Below, piece by piece: positions 25,667 to 34,395 of a DNA stretch of 64,000 nt; the stretch's first letter is position 1; each line of letters opens with the position of its first letter. The notes beneath the pieces are model-generated. The model had not been told where the DNA came from and made no database searches. It was given only the letters and a program-made list of their open reading frames with translations. Source of the DNA: Longimicrobiaceae bacterium (GTDB taxonomy: Bacteria > Gemmatimonadota > Gemmatimonadetes > Longimicrobiales > Longimicrobiaceae); the NCBI GenBank assembly GCA_036375715.1, contig DASVBS010000006.1, positions 1 to 64,000 on the forward strand. The letters run 5' to 3'. The position numbers were made by a program, and so were the translations under genes.

Positions 25667-26467
25667 ATGGCGCGAGACGAACGCCGCATGACCTTCATCG
25701 TGGTTCCCCACGGTGGCCGCGACCTCAACACCCGCTCGTTCGAGGTCTCCTACCGGCGTCTCCGCGTGGTGGGCATTCTCCTCCTCTTGGCTGTCGTCGT
25801 CTGGGTGGTATCGGTCGGTTCGTGGCTTTTTGTTTCAGCTCGGGCGGCACGCGTGCCGATGCTGGAAAGAGAGATCGCTCGCTTGCAGGAGGAGAACGCG
25901 CAGGTCCGGCAGCTGGCGGAGGCGTTGCGGCGCCTCGAGGCACAGTACGAACAGGTCAGGGAAATGCTTGGGGCCGATCGCGCCGGCGAGCCAGGCAGCA
26001 TCTGGCTCCCGCGCGCCGGTGAAAGCGGTGCCAAGTCGGCGGCAGAGGCCCCGGCCGATTCAGCCGAGGCCATGCTGCCCACCGCCTGGCCGCTCGCCGG
26101 GCGCGGCTTCGTGACGCGCGAGCACCTGGCCGAGATCCCCGGCGAGCACCCCGGCATCGACATCGCCGTCGCCGAAGGGACCTACGTCCGCGCGGCGGGC
26201 GGCGGAGTAGTCGAAGAAGCGGGATCCGACGACATCTACGGCAACTTCATCCGCATCCGGCACGCGGGCGGTTACGAGTCGGTCTACGGCCACGCCTCCG
26301 AGCTGTTCGTCGCTCCGGCGGACACCGTGCGCCGGAACGAGGTCATCGCGCTGAGCGGAAACACCGGCCGATCGACCGCGCCGCATCTCCACTTCGAGAT
26401 CTGGAGGAATGGCGAGCCGATCGATCCGCGAACCCGGGTCAACCAGCCGCCGGGCGCGGCCCCCTGA
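25667..26467 (+). CDS. M23/LytM-family peptidase with N-terminal membrane anchor
   Basis: A 266-residue protein: a membrane helix (residues ~35-57), a coiled coil (~65-100, LEREIARLQEENAQVRQLAE), a low-complexity spacer, and a LytM domain (~150-255). The zinc ligands are visible in EHPGIDIA, YGHAS and PHLHFEIW, so it should be an active endopeptidase cutting peptidoglycan cross-links, or an amidase activator. The bactofilin gene starts 26 bp downstream. Bactofilin-M23 pairs control local wall remodelling and cell shape in other bacteria, so the two probably work together. Confidence 0.92.
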   Translation: MARDERRMTFIVVPHGGRDLNTRSFEVSYRRLRVVGILLLLAVVVWVVSVGSWLFVSARAARVPMLEREIARLQEENAQVRQLAEALRRLEAQYEQVREMLGADRAGEPGSIWLPRAGESGAKSAAEAPADSAEAMLPTAWPLAGRGFVTREHLAEIPGEHPGIDIAVAEGTYVRAAGGGVVEEAGSDDIYGNFIRIRHAGGYESVYGHASELFVAPADTVRRNEVIALSGNTGRSTAPHLHFEIWRNGEPIDPRTRVNQPPGAAP

Positions 26468-26493
26468 ATCAACCCAGTACCACGAGAGTCACC

Positions 26494-27000
26494 ATGGCGG
26501 TCTTCAACAAGTCGGACGGCAAGCCGCGTGACCGGTCCCTTCCTCTTTCGCGCAACGGTGCGGGGGAGGGCGCGATCTCCATCATCGGGCCGGGAATGCG
26601 CATTGATGGGAATGTCGACACCGATGGGACGGTGCGCATCGAGGGCATGGTGACGGGAACCGTGAGGGCGGCGAAGGCCGTGGTGCTCGGGCAGAGCGGT
26701 GAGGTGAGCGGCGACATCTTCGCGCACGACGCAATGATCGGCGGGCGCGTGAAGGGGCGTGTCATCGCCGACAACCGGCTCGAGCTGCAGGCGTCCTGCG
26801 TCGTCGAAGGCGAGATCCAGGCACCGGCTTTCCACCTTCATCTGGAGGAGGGCGCCACCTTCAACGGCCAGATCCAGATGAAGAACGAGGACGCCGCGCA
26901 AAGCGCCACCGCAACGCCGCTGCGCCCGGAATCGAAGTCATCAGCCGACGAAAGCGGGGACGAGCAGCGCTTGCAGCCCAAGTTTTCCACAATCGGCTAA
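26494..27000 (+). CDS. Bactofilin
   Basis: A 168-residue polymer-forming cytoskeletal protein. The bactofilin core (residues ~28-130) is a right-handed beta-helix with repeated short strands: SIIGPGMRIDGNVDTDGTV, IEGMVTGTVRAAKAVVLGQS, GEVSGDIFAHDAMIGG and VVEGEIQAPAFHLH. The flexible N- and C-terminal tails are typical. It follows a LytM peptidase gene, the usual functional partner, and lies close to parAB; in some bacteria bactofilins also position ParABS. A DnaA-box-like 9-mer overlaps its last codons. Confidence 0.94.
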   Translation: MAVFNKSDGKPRDRSLPLSRNGAGEGAISIIGPGMRIDGNVDTDGTVRIEGMVTGTVRAAKAVVLGQSGEVSGDIFAHDAMIGGRVKGRVIADNRLELQASCVVEGEIQAPAFHLHLEEGATFNGQIQMKNEDAAQSATATPLRPESKSSADESGDEQRLQPKFSTIG

Positions 27001-27071
27001 GTTATTGCGGCGTCGGCTGTTGCAGATTTTCCACAGAGATTTCCTGGAGTTTTCCACCGGATTTTCCCACA
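26983..27071 (+). promoter_or_regulatory. Cluster of four DnaA-box-like sequences (candidate origin element)
   Basis: TTTTCCACA at 26983-26991 and again at 27027-27035, TTTTCCACC at 27050-27058, and TTTTCCCACA at 27062-27071, all on the plus strand within 89 bp. TTTTCCACA is one mismatch from the TTATCCACA consensus and is the box type known in cyanobacteria. The same 9-mer occurs in the dnaA promoter here. The cluster overlaps the bactofilin 3-prime end and the gap before the Nif3-family gene, in a locally less GC-rich stretch. Confidence 0.6.
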
Positions 27072-27074
27072 ACC

Positions 27075-27854
27075 GTGAGTAAATCCCGCGGACCACAGTC
27101 AGTCGATCTGGCAGAGATCTGCGCGCATCTCGACGAGTACCTGCGCATTTCGGAAGTGCCCGACTATCCGACGGCGCACAACGGCCTGCAGGTGGCGAAT
27201 TCGGGGCGGGTGGCGCGCCTGGCGGTGGCGGTGGATGCGGTTCAGGCGACCGTGGATCGCGCGGCCGAAGCCGGTGCCGACCTGCTGATCGTGCACCACG
27301 GTCTCTTCTGGGACCCGGATCCGCGGCTGACGGATCGGCGCTACCGGAGAATCCGCCGCTTGCTCGAAGCGGATGTGGCCGTCTACAGCGCACACTTACC
27401 TCTGGATGTGCACCCGGAGGTGGGGAACAACGCGGTTCTGGCGCGGGAGATCGGGGTGGAGCTAGAGGGGAGCTTCGGGGAGTACCGCGGCTTCCCGATC
27501 GGGGTCCGCGGCCGTCTAGAGATCGACAGGGAGGAGCTCGTCGAGCGCCTCGAGCAACGTCTGGCTGGCTCGGTGCGGGTGATCGCGGCGGGGCCGGAAA
27601 GGGTGTCGCAGATCGCGGTGATCACCGGCGGCGCGGCCGGGGAGGTGAAGCGGGCAAGAGAGGCGGGGATCGACACCTTCATCACCGGTGAGGCCGCCCA
27701 TCACAACTACTTCGACGCCGAGGAGGCGGGGGTGAATCTCATCCTCGGCGGCCATTACGCGACGGAGACGTGGGGCGTCCGGGCACTCGCCCACCATCTC
27801 GAGGAACGATTCGGACTCCCCTGGACGTTCATCGAGCACCCCACCGGACTCTGA
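27075..27854 (+). CDS. Nif3-like dinuclear metal centre protein
   Basis: A 259-residue protein of the NIF3/YbgI family (hexameric ring, two metals per subunit). Metal-binding and family motifs are HNGLQVANSG, LLIVHHGLFW, YSAHLPLDVHPEVGNN and the C-terminal ILGGHYATETWGVRALA. The function is debated; GTP cyclohydrolase-like and iron-related roles have been proposed for relatives. The GTG at 27075 has no ribosome-binding site and follows the DnaA-box cluster directly, so the exact start is uncertain. Confidence 0.88.
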   Translation: MSKSRGPQSVDLAEICAHLDEYLRISEVPDYPTAHNGLQVANSGRVARLAVAVDAVQATVDRAAEAGADLLIVHHGLFWDPDPRLTDRRYRRIRRLLEADVAVYSAHLPLDVHPEVGNNAVLAREIGVELEGSFGEYRGFPIGVRGRLEIDREELVERLEQRLAGSVRVIAAGPERVSQIAVITGGAAGEVKRAREAGIDTFITGEAAHHNYFDAEEAGVNLILGGHYATETWGVRALAHHLEERFGLPWTFIEHPTGL

Positions 27855-27954
27855 TCCTAGCCGCGCCGCGGTCCCTGCCCTCCTCCGTGCTGATCCCGAC
27901 ACCAACATCGAGGAGCGGTACCCCTCGAGGCACTGGGAGGACGACAGCGATCCT

Positions 27955-28800
27955 CTACTCGCTCCCCAATGCCTGGGCGGCCTCCTCGCGCATCAGCGGC
28001 ATCACCGCCGCGTGCTCCGTGTACTCCTTTCGCGCCAGCGCCGATTCTGCCGCGAAGCTCGCCTGGAACCGCTCGTAGAACTCCCTCGCCCGCTCAGTGT
28101 TGCCGAGAGCCTGCTCCGCCTGTGCGGCAGTGAACAGGCCGAACAGGTGCGACGGCGTCTCTGCCAGGATCGAGTCCGCATGCGCCCGCGCCGATTGCGG
28201 GTCCCCGCCGGCCAGGTTCAGCACGGCCACGTGGTAATGCCCGTCGGCGTCGAGCTCGGGAACGTCCGCGTAGGCCGCCAGGGCCATGGGGAGGAAGAAG
28301 CGCGCCTGTGCGCTATCGCCGGCCGAGACGTTCTGCATCACCCGATTGAACAGCCGATCAGCCCGCTCGCGCGGCGTCATCGAGCTCAGGTCCACGGAGC
28401 TGGGATCACCGAACCCTGCGCTGCCGTCCGTCCCGCCGGTCGCCGACGGCGCCGGCGTAGCCACGGGGCCCGAAGAGTCACCGCCTCGCGGGACAACGAG
28501 GGCAACGACCAGCGCCAGCACCGCCAGCGTGGCGACCACCCAGGGCAGGGTGGAGGCTGGCGCTTTGGCAGAAGAGGACGCGGTGCCTGAGGGGGAATCT
28601 GTAGCGGCCGTCGCGCCGGAGTGCGCACCGGTGGCCTTGCGGGCAACGGCCGCACCGCACTGGTTGCAGAAGCGCCCTCCGGCCGGGATCTCGTTCCCGC
28701 AGGCGGCGCAGTGCACCTGACCGGGAAGACTCCCGCCGCAGTTGGAGCAAAAACGCCCGCTCGCGGGCTGGCCGCAGGCGGGACAGGTAATCTCAGCCAT
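27955..28800 (-). CDS. Double zinc-ribbon membrane protein with TPR-like C-terminus
   Basis: A 281-residue protein. Two zinc ribbons at the N-terminus (CPACG...CSNCG and CAACG...CNQCG, residues ~5-50) are followed by a Ser/Ala/Thr-rich linker, a membrane helix (LPWVVATLAVLALVVALVV, residues ~85-103) and a soluble helical domain (~145-281). The domain has TPR-like pairs such as YHVAVLNLAGGDPQSARAHA and GLFTAAQAEQALGNTERARE. Such proteins are common but uncharacterised. No signal peptide is present, so the ribbons face the cytoplasm and the helical domain likely the periplasm. Confidence 0.75.
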   Translation of the reverse strand: MAEITCPACGQPASGRFCSNCGGSLPGQVHCAACGNEIPAGGRFCNQCGAAVARKATGAHSGATAATDSPSGTASSSAKAPASTLPWVVATLAVLALVVALVVPRGGDSSGPVATPAPSATGGTDGSAGFGDPSSVDLSSMTPRERADRLFNRVMQNVSAGDSAQARFFLPMALAAYADVPELDADGHYHVAVLNLAGGDPQSARAHADSILAETPSHLFGLFTAAQAEQALGNTERAREFYERFQASFAAESALARKEYTEHAAVMPLMREEAAQALGSE

Positions 28801-29048
28801 TCAGTTCACCACCAATAACAGGGTGCTCGAGCGCGAGCGGGCAATGTATCGGCGCGGCAGGGCTGGCTCAAGCGTTTCCGGGTTCCCATGGCCTCCACGC
28901 CTTTCGCGGTGCCGACTCCGGGCGCCGACCCAGGTGCGTCTTTGTACAGGCGCCATCTACTCACGCTGTTCTCCAGCCGTGATCCGCTCGCGTCGATTGC
29001 GCACCCACGCCCGGTCGAGCGAACCCTCCAGTCTGCGCTGCGAGGCCC

Positions 29049-30461
29049 TCAGACCCTGCGACGAAGCTCTGCGATCTGCTCCCGGACGGCCGCCGGAGCC
29101 GTTCCCCCGACGCCAGCGCGGGCCTCCAGCGACGCCAATGGATCGAAGAGTCGTGCGAGGTCGGCACCGGCAAAGGCCTCGGACACCTCGCTGAAGACCT
29201 CGGGAGGGAGCTGGTCGATGGTTGTTTCGCCGTCCTCCGCCGCCCGGACCAGCCGGCCGACCATCTCATGCGCGGTGCGGAAGGGAATGCCGGCGCGCAC
29301 CAGGAAGTCGGCGACGTCGGTGGCGAGCATCGCCGGATCCACCGCCTCTCGACAGCGCTCAGCACGGATCTCCAGACTGACGAGGCTTCCGGTCACCGCG
29401 GGCAGCAACGTCTCCAGGGTGTCAAAGGCGGAGAAAGCTGTCGCTTTGTCGTCCTGCAGGTCCTTGTTGTACCCGGTGGGAAGACCCTTCAACGTCGTCA
29501 GCATGGCGATCAAGCCGCCCGTCAGGCCTCCCGCCTTCCCGCGCGCGAGCTCCATCGCGTCAGGGTTGCGCTTCTGAGGCATCAGCGAAGACCCCGTCGA
29601 GTACTCGTCGGAGAAGCGCACGAAGCCGAATTCCGCGGAGGCGAAGAGAACCAGGTCCTCCGCCAGGCGGGAGAGGTGCGTGCCGATCATCGCCGCCACG
29701 AAGAGGAGCTCCACGAGCCAGTCGCGGTCCGCCACGGCGTCGATGCTGTTGCGAGAGACCTCCCGGAAGCCGAGCCGCTCCCGCAGCAGCTCGCGATCGA
29801 TGGGAAAGGGGCAGCCGGCGATGGCCCCGGAGCCGAGCGGCAGCACCGAAACGCGCGCCAGCGCATCTCGCAGGCGCGCGCGGTCGCGCTCCAAGGGCCA
29901 GGCGTGTGAGAGCAGCCAGTGTGCGGCGGAGATCGGCTGGGCCCGCTGCAGGTGCGTGTACGCGGGCATCACCGTCTCCACGTGCTTTTCCGCCTGACCG
30001 AGCAGCGCTTTCAGCAAATCCGCAAGCAGCGTATCGATCCGCGAGATCGCTCCGAGCGCCCAGAGGCGCGAGTCGGTGGCGACCTGGTCGTTCCGCGACC
30101 GGCCCGTGTGGAGCTTCCCTGCAAGGTCACCCACCTCCTCGCGCAGGAGCCGCTCGACCAGGGAGTGGATGTCCTCGTCGGGCGCCGCGTCCCAGTCGGC
30201 GAGGGTCCACTCCGCCAACCGGCTTGCCACCCGTTCGAGGCCGGCGCGGAGCTCCGCCGCCTCGGCCTCAGTGATGACGCCCGCGGCGCCGAGCGCGGTG
30301 GCCCAGGCCTGGCTGCCGGTGATGTCCTCGCGCCAGAGGCGACGGTCCACCGGCAGCGACCGGTTGAGGCGATCCATCTCCGCGGACGGCTCGCCGGCGA
30401 AGCGCCCGCCCCAGAGGCGCGGCGTAGCGGGCGGGTTCGCGCCCGCTGAACGATCGCTCAT
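29049..30461 (-). CDS. argH: Argininosuccinate lyase
   Basis: A 470-residue enzyme that splits argininosuccinate into arginine and fumarate, the last step of arginine synthesis. Family features are RLWGGRFAGEPSAEMDRLN at the start, HTGRSRNDQVATDSRLW, AYTHLQRAQPISAAHWL and the superfamily signature GSSLMPQKRNPDAMELARG near residue 280. I chose the ATG at 30461; the frame upstream is the antisense of argG. It is the last gene of the arginine operon, 28 bp after argG. Confidence 0.97.
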   Translation of the reverse strand: MSDRSAGANPPATPRLWGGRFAGEPSAEMDRLNRSLPVDRRLWREDITGSQAWATALGAAGVITEAEAAELRAGLERVASRLAEWTLADWDAAPDEDIHSLVERLLREEVGDLAGKLHTGRSRNDQVATDSRLWALGAISRIDTLLADLLKALLGQAEKHVETVMPAYTHLQRAQPISAAHWLLSHAWPLERDRARLRDALARVSVLPLGSGAIAGCPFPIDRELLRERLGFREVSRNSIDAVADRDWLVELLFVAAMIGTHLSRLAEDLVLFASAEFGFVRFSDEYSTGSSLMPQKRNPDAMELARGKAGGLTGGLIAMLTTLKGLPTGYNKDLQDDKATAFSAFDTLETLLPAVTGSLVSLEIRAERCREAVDPAMLATDVADFLVRAGIPFRTAHEMVGRLVRAAEDGETTIDQLPPEVFSEVSEAFAGADLARLFDPLASLEARAGVGGTAPAAVREQIAELRRRV

Positions 30462-30489
30462 CGTGCTCGGCTGGGTTCGGAGCGACGAA

Positions 30490-31752
30490 TCAGAGCGCCA
30501 CCGGCACCCGCTCGGCCCGCCCCTCAGCCTGCGGGGCCCGTCGACCGGTCTGCGCGGGCGCCTCGGCCTGACGCAGCGCCGCCACCCGCATGGGCAGTCC
30601 ATAGAGCCGGATGAATCCACCTGCGTCGGACTGCTGGTAGACGTCGTCCTCCCCGAAGGTGACGAAGCGCTCGTCGTAGAGGGAGTATGAGGACTTGCGA
30701 CCCGCGATCGAGAAGGACCCCTTGTACAGCTTCAGGCGCACCTCGCCGGTCACCGTGCGCTGCGTCCGATCGATCAGGGCGTCCAGGGCCTCGCGTTCCA
30801 CCGTCCACCACCGCCCCTCGTAGACGAGGTCCGCGTAGCGCGGGGCGAGCGCGTCCTTGAGCGCGAGCGTGCGCCGATCCAGCACGAGCTGCTCGAGCTC
30901 GGAATGCGCGGCGTGCAGCAGGGTGCCCCCGGGAGTCTCGTACACCCCGCGTGACTTCATCCCCACCAGGCGGTCCTCCACCAGGTCCACCCGTCCGATG
31001 CCGTGCAATCCACCGATCTCGTTGAGGCGCTCGAGCAGGGCAACGGGAGAGAGCGCCTCGCCGTCCACGCTCACCGGGTAACCCTCCTCGAAGCCGATCG
31101 TCACGTATTCGGGGCAATCCGGTGCCTCCTCCGGCGAGCGCGTCAGCAGGAAGAGGTCCTCGGAAGGCTCATAGTCGGGATCCTCGAGTGGCCCACCTTC
31201 GTGGGAGATGTGCCAGAGGTTGCGGTCCCGCGAGTAGATCTTCTCGCGCGTGGCGGTGACCGGAACGCCGTGCAGGGCCGCGTAGTCGAGCGCATCCTCG
31301 CGAGAGCGGATCGACCACTCCCTCCAGGGCGCGATGACCGCCATCTCCGGCGCGAGCGCCGCATAGGTCAGCTCGAAGCGGACCTGATCGTTCCCTTTTC
31401 CCGTGCAGCCGTGGGCGAGAGCGGTGGCTCCCACCTCCCGCGCCACCTCCACCTGCCGGCGCGCGATGATGGGCCTCGCCATCGAGGTCCCCAGCAGGTA
31501 CTTGCGCCCGTACACCGCGCCCGAGCGCAGCACGGGCCAGACGAAGCCGGTCAGGAACTCCTCGCGCAGATCTTCTACGGTGCACGCGCTCGCCCCGGAG
31601 GCCAGCGCTTTCGCCACCAACCCCTCCAGCTCCTCCCCTTGTCCGACGTCGGCGGCGACGCACACCACCTCGGCTCCGTAGTTCTCCTTCAGCCAGGGAA
31701 CGATGATGGAGGTATCCAGGCCGCCCGAGTAGGCGAGAACGATCTTCTGCAT
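30490..31752 (-). CDS. argG: Argininosuccinate synthase, bacterial type
   Basis: A 420-residue enzyme catalysing the same step as the gene at 3601 but of the ordinary bacterial form. It begins [20 protein letters not shown], with [32 protein letters not shown] and the typical [17 protein letters not shown] and [19 protein letters not shown]. The last ~25 residues (Ala, Glu, Arg rich) are a species-specific tail. It lies between argA and argH in the arginine operon and is presumably the main biosynthetic copy. The ATG at 31752 is preferred; a TTG six codons upstream is possible. Confidence 0.97.
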   Translation of the reverse strand: MQKIVLAYSGGLDTSIIVPWLKENYGAEVVCVAADVGQGEELEGLVAKALASGASACTVEDLREEFLTGFVWPVLRSGAVYGRKYLLGTSMARPIIARRQVEVAREVGATALAHGCTGKGNDQVRFELTYAALAPEMAVIAPWREWSIRSREDALDYAALHGVPVTATREKIYSRDRNLWHISHEGGPLEDPDYEPSEDLFLLTRSPEEAPDCPEYVTIGFEEGYPVSVDGEALSPVALLERLNEIGGLHGIGRVDLVEDRLVGMKSRGVYETPGGTLLHAAHSELEQLVLDRRTLALKDALAPRYADLVYEGRWWTVEREALDALIDRTQRTVTGEVRLKLYKGSFSIAGRKSSYSLYDERFVTFGEDDVYQQSDAGGFIRLYGLPMRVAALRQAEAPAQTGRRAPQAEGRAERVPVAL

Positions 31753-31827
31753 CGATGATTCAACCTTCAAGGAAATCGATAAAAATCGGGCCGGGTGGCA
31801 CTTGCTCCTCTACCCGGCGGATCCCTG

Positions 31828-32424
31828 CTATTCCACGTCGATTGCCACTGCGATCTCATCGCAGGCGTGGAGCTTCGGACAGCTGCGACAGTCCGCCCAG
31901 ACCTTACCGGGGAAGTTGTCCCGCGGCACGGTGCGAAAGCCGAGGCGATGGAAGAATCCCTCCTGCAGCGTCAGCGCAAAGACACGCCGGAGGCCGAGAC
32001 TGCGGGCCTCCGCGATGAGGCGCTCCACCAGCCGACGGCCGATCCCGGCTCCGTGAACCGCTTCGTCCACCGCGAGCGAGGCGATCTCGGCCAGCTCCTC
32101 GCTGTAGACGCGCAGCGCCCCGCAGCCGACGACGCGTTCCTCCGGGTCCACCGCTACCACGAACTCCCGGAAGAGCCGCGCGAGCTGATCGTAGGTCTTG
32201 GGGAGCATGAGGTTGTCACGGGCGAAGCCGTTCACCAGGGCTTCGACCTGACGCATGTCCGAGATCCGTGCGGCGCGGACCGTGATCTCGGGCGCGGGCC
32301 GAACGACGCGCTCGGAGACGGCTTCGCGGCGCGGACGGGCGACCGCGCTCATCGCCGGCGGAAGGCCGGTGCCGGGAGCGATCTGGACCAGAGTGTCACT
32401 CCCGGACTGGGTGGTGGCGATCAC
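31828..32424 (-). CDS. argA: N-acetylglutamate synthase, short GNAT type
   Basis: A ~198-residue GNAT acetyltransferase making N-acetylglutamate, the first step of arginine synthesis. The domain (residues ~45-185) has the pattern of stand-alone GNAT ArgA proteins: FARDNLMLPKTYDQLARLF, VGCGALRVYSEELAEIASLA, the acetyl-CoA loop GAGIGRRLVERLI and the ending KVWADCRSCPKLHACDE with three Cys. There is no amino-acid-kinase domain. The GTG at 32424 overlaps the argD stop (GTGA); an ATG at 32352 would remove 24 low-complexity residues. Confidence 0.9.
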   Translation of the reverse strand: MIATTQSGSDTLVQIAPGTGLPPAMSAVARPRREAVSERVVRPAPEITVRAARISDMRQVEALVNGFARDNLMLPKTYDQLARLFREFVVAVDPEERVVGCGALRVYSEELAEIASLAVDEAVHGAGIGRRLVERLIAEARSLGLRRVFALTLQEGFFHRLGFRTVPRDNFPGKVWADCRSCPKLHACDEIAVAIDVE

Positions 32425-33602
32425 AGGGAGGCTTCGAGGATGCCGAGACCCCGCTCCAGCTCCTCGTCCGTGATCGTGAGGGGTGGGACCACGCGCACGA
32501 CGTTCGGGCCGGCCACGCACAGCAGCAGATGGGACTGCAGGGCCCGAGCAACCACATCGGCAGCGTTGCCGCGCACCGCGACGCCCCAGATCAATCCCGC
32601 CCCGCGAACGGCGACGACCTCTTCGTTCGTCTGGGCGATGGTCTCCAGGCGCTCCGCCAGCAGAGCACCCTTGCGCCGGACCTCCACCAGGAACCGAGGG
32701 TCGCCGATCTTTCGGCACACGGCGAGCGCTGCCGAAGCCACCAGCGGCCCACCTCCGAACGTGGTGGCGTGATCGCCGGGCCGGATCGCCTGTGCAACGC
32801 GCTCGGTCATCAGCACCGCGCCCATGGGCAGACCGCCCGCGAGGGGCTTTGCCAGCGTGAGCAGATCCGGCACCACGCCGGCGGCCTCGTAGGCCCACAG
32901 TGTTCCGGTGCGACCGAGCCCGACCTGAACCTCGTCGAAGATGAGGAGGGCGTCGACTTCGTCGCAGAGCTCCCGCAGCTCCTGGAGGAACTCCGGGGCC
33001 ACAGGCTGAACCCCGCCCTCGCCCTGCAGCGGCTCTATGATGATCGCGGCCGTGCGGTCGCTGGAGACGAGCGCGCGCACGTCCGTCGCGTCGCTTGCGG
33101 AGGCGAAGCGAACCCCGCCCATCAGCGGCTGGAACGGCTCCTGGTAAGCAGGCCGATCCGTCGCCGCCAGAGCGCCGCAGGTCCGGCCGTGAAAGCTCCC
33201 GCGGAAGGCAACGATCTCGTACTTCTCGGCCCCCCCGTTCTCCCGGGCCCAACGTCTGGCGAACTTGAAGGCCCCCTCGTTGGCCTCCGCCCCGGAATTG
33301 CAGAAGAAGACCCGATCGGCGAAGGAATGCTCCGTCAGCCACTGCGCCAGCTCTGCCGCCGGCCGGGTGCGGAAGAGGTTCGAGGTGTGCACCACCCCCG
33401 TGTCCAGAGCCTCACGCACGGCCGCCGCGAAGTCCTCGTCGCCGTAGCCGAGGGCGTTCACCGCGATGCCGCTGGTGAAGTCCAGGTAGCGCTCTCCGTT
33501 CTCCGCGATCAGGCTGGAGCCCTCGCCGGCAACGAAGATCGGCTCCGCCGGGCGGTAGACTCCCAGCAGCGCCTGGGCGGGGTCGGAGATGACAGTGGTC
33601 AT
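32421..33602 (-). CDS. argD: Acetylornithine aminotransferase
   Basis: A 393-residue PLP enzyme converting N-acetylglutamate semialdehyde to N-acetylornithine, and possibly acting in lysine synthesis too. Motifs: FTSGIAVNALGYGDED, FFCNSGAEANEGAFKFAR, FRGSFHGRTCGALAAT, IIEPLQGEGGV, IFDEVQVGLGRTG and the PLP-binding Lys in LLTLAKPLAGGLPMG. Length is normal for ArgD. It sits between argB and argA in the operon and overlaps argA by 4 bp. Confidence 0.96.
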   Translation of the reverse strand: MTTVISDPAQALLGVYRPAEPIFVAGEGSSLIAENGERYLDFTSGIAVNALGYGDEDFAAAVREALDTGVVHTSNLFRTRPAAELAQWLTEHSFADRVFFCNSGAEANEGAFKFARRWARENGGAEKYEIVAFRGSFHGRTCGALAATDRPAYQEPFQPLMGGVRFASASDATDVRALVSSDRTAAIIIEPLQGEGGVQPVAPEFLQELRELCDEVDALLIFDEVQVGLGRTGTLWAYEAAGVVPDLLTLAKPLAGGLPMGAVLMTERVAQAIRPGDHATTFGGGPLVASAALAVCRKIGDPRFLVEVRRKGALLAERLETIAQTNEEVVAVRGAGLIWGVAVRGNAADVVARALQSHLLLCVAGPNVVRVVPPLTITDEELERGLGILEASL

Positions 33603-33645
33603 GACAGAGGTCCTGAAGTCGGTGAACCGATGTCGAACAGAACGA

Positions 33646-34395
33646 TCAGGCGACGACCCGGGTGCCCGGGCCCTCGCCGGCGAGCAGCTCGAGCCCGCCG
33701 ATGCGCACTTCGCGCACGCCCGCCTTCGCCGCCCGCGCCGCCGCTCTGAGCTTGGGCGCCATACCTCCCGAAGCGACGCCGGAGCTGATCAACCCTTCCA
33801 CCTCCTCCACCTTCACCTCCGGGATCACCGTGCCGTCGCGCAACACCCCCGGGATGTTCGAGACGAGCAAAAACCTTTCGGCGGCGACCCCGGTGGCCAC
33901 CGCGGACGCCGCGTCGTCGGCGTTCACGTTGAGCGCCCCTCCCTGCGGCCCCCGAGAAACCGGGGATACCACCGGCACATAGCCACTCTCGAGCAGGGAG
34001 AGGAGGAGCTGAGGGCGGACCTCCCGGATCTCGCCGGTGAGTCCCAAGGCCCCACCCTGCGCCGGCTCGGCCCGAAGCAATCCCCCGTCCTCACCCGAGA
34101 TCCCAACCGCCTCGACGCCAGCCCCGATCAACAGAGCGGCCAGCCGCTTGTTGACCAGGCCCGACAACACCATCGAAACGACGCGGAGCCCCTCCGGTGT
34201 GGTCACCCGGAGGCCATCGCGCCACTCCGGCTCCGCCCCCAGAGTCCGCTGCAGCTCGGTCACCTCCCGACCGCCCCCGTGCACCACCACCAGAGGGGTG
34301 GTCCGGTGGGCCACGATGCGCGCCAGCCGCTCCAGCCAGAGGGTATCGTCTATCTCGTTGCCGCCGATCTTCGCGACGGTGACGGAACTCAGCAT
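33646..34395 (-). CDS. argB: Acetylglutamate kinase
   Basis: A 249-residue amino-acid kinase phosphorylating N-acetylglutamate. Motifs: VAKIGGNEID at the start (the usual K-GG phosphate loop), VVVHGGGREVTEL, NVNADDAASAVATG and SGGMAPKLRAA near the end. It is shorter than many ArgB proteins and seems to lack the N-terminal helix involved in arginine-sensitive hexamers, so arginine feedback may act elsewhere (inference). The ATG at 34395 overlaps the argC stop by 7 bp. Confidence 0.94.
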   Translation of the reverse strand: MLSSVTVAKIGGNEIDDTLWLERLARIVAHRTTPLVVVHGGGREVTELQRTLGAEPEWRDGLRVTTPEGLRVVSMVLSGLVNKRLAALLIGAGVEAVGISGEDGGLLRAEPAQGGALGLTGEIREVRPQLLLSLLESGYVPVVSPVSRGPQGGALNVNADDAASAVATGVAAERFLLVSNIPGVLRDGTVIPEVKVEEVEGLISSGVASGGMAPKLRAAARAAKAGVREVRIGGLELLAGEGPGTRVVA

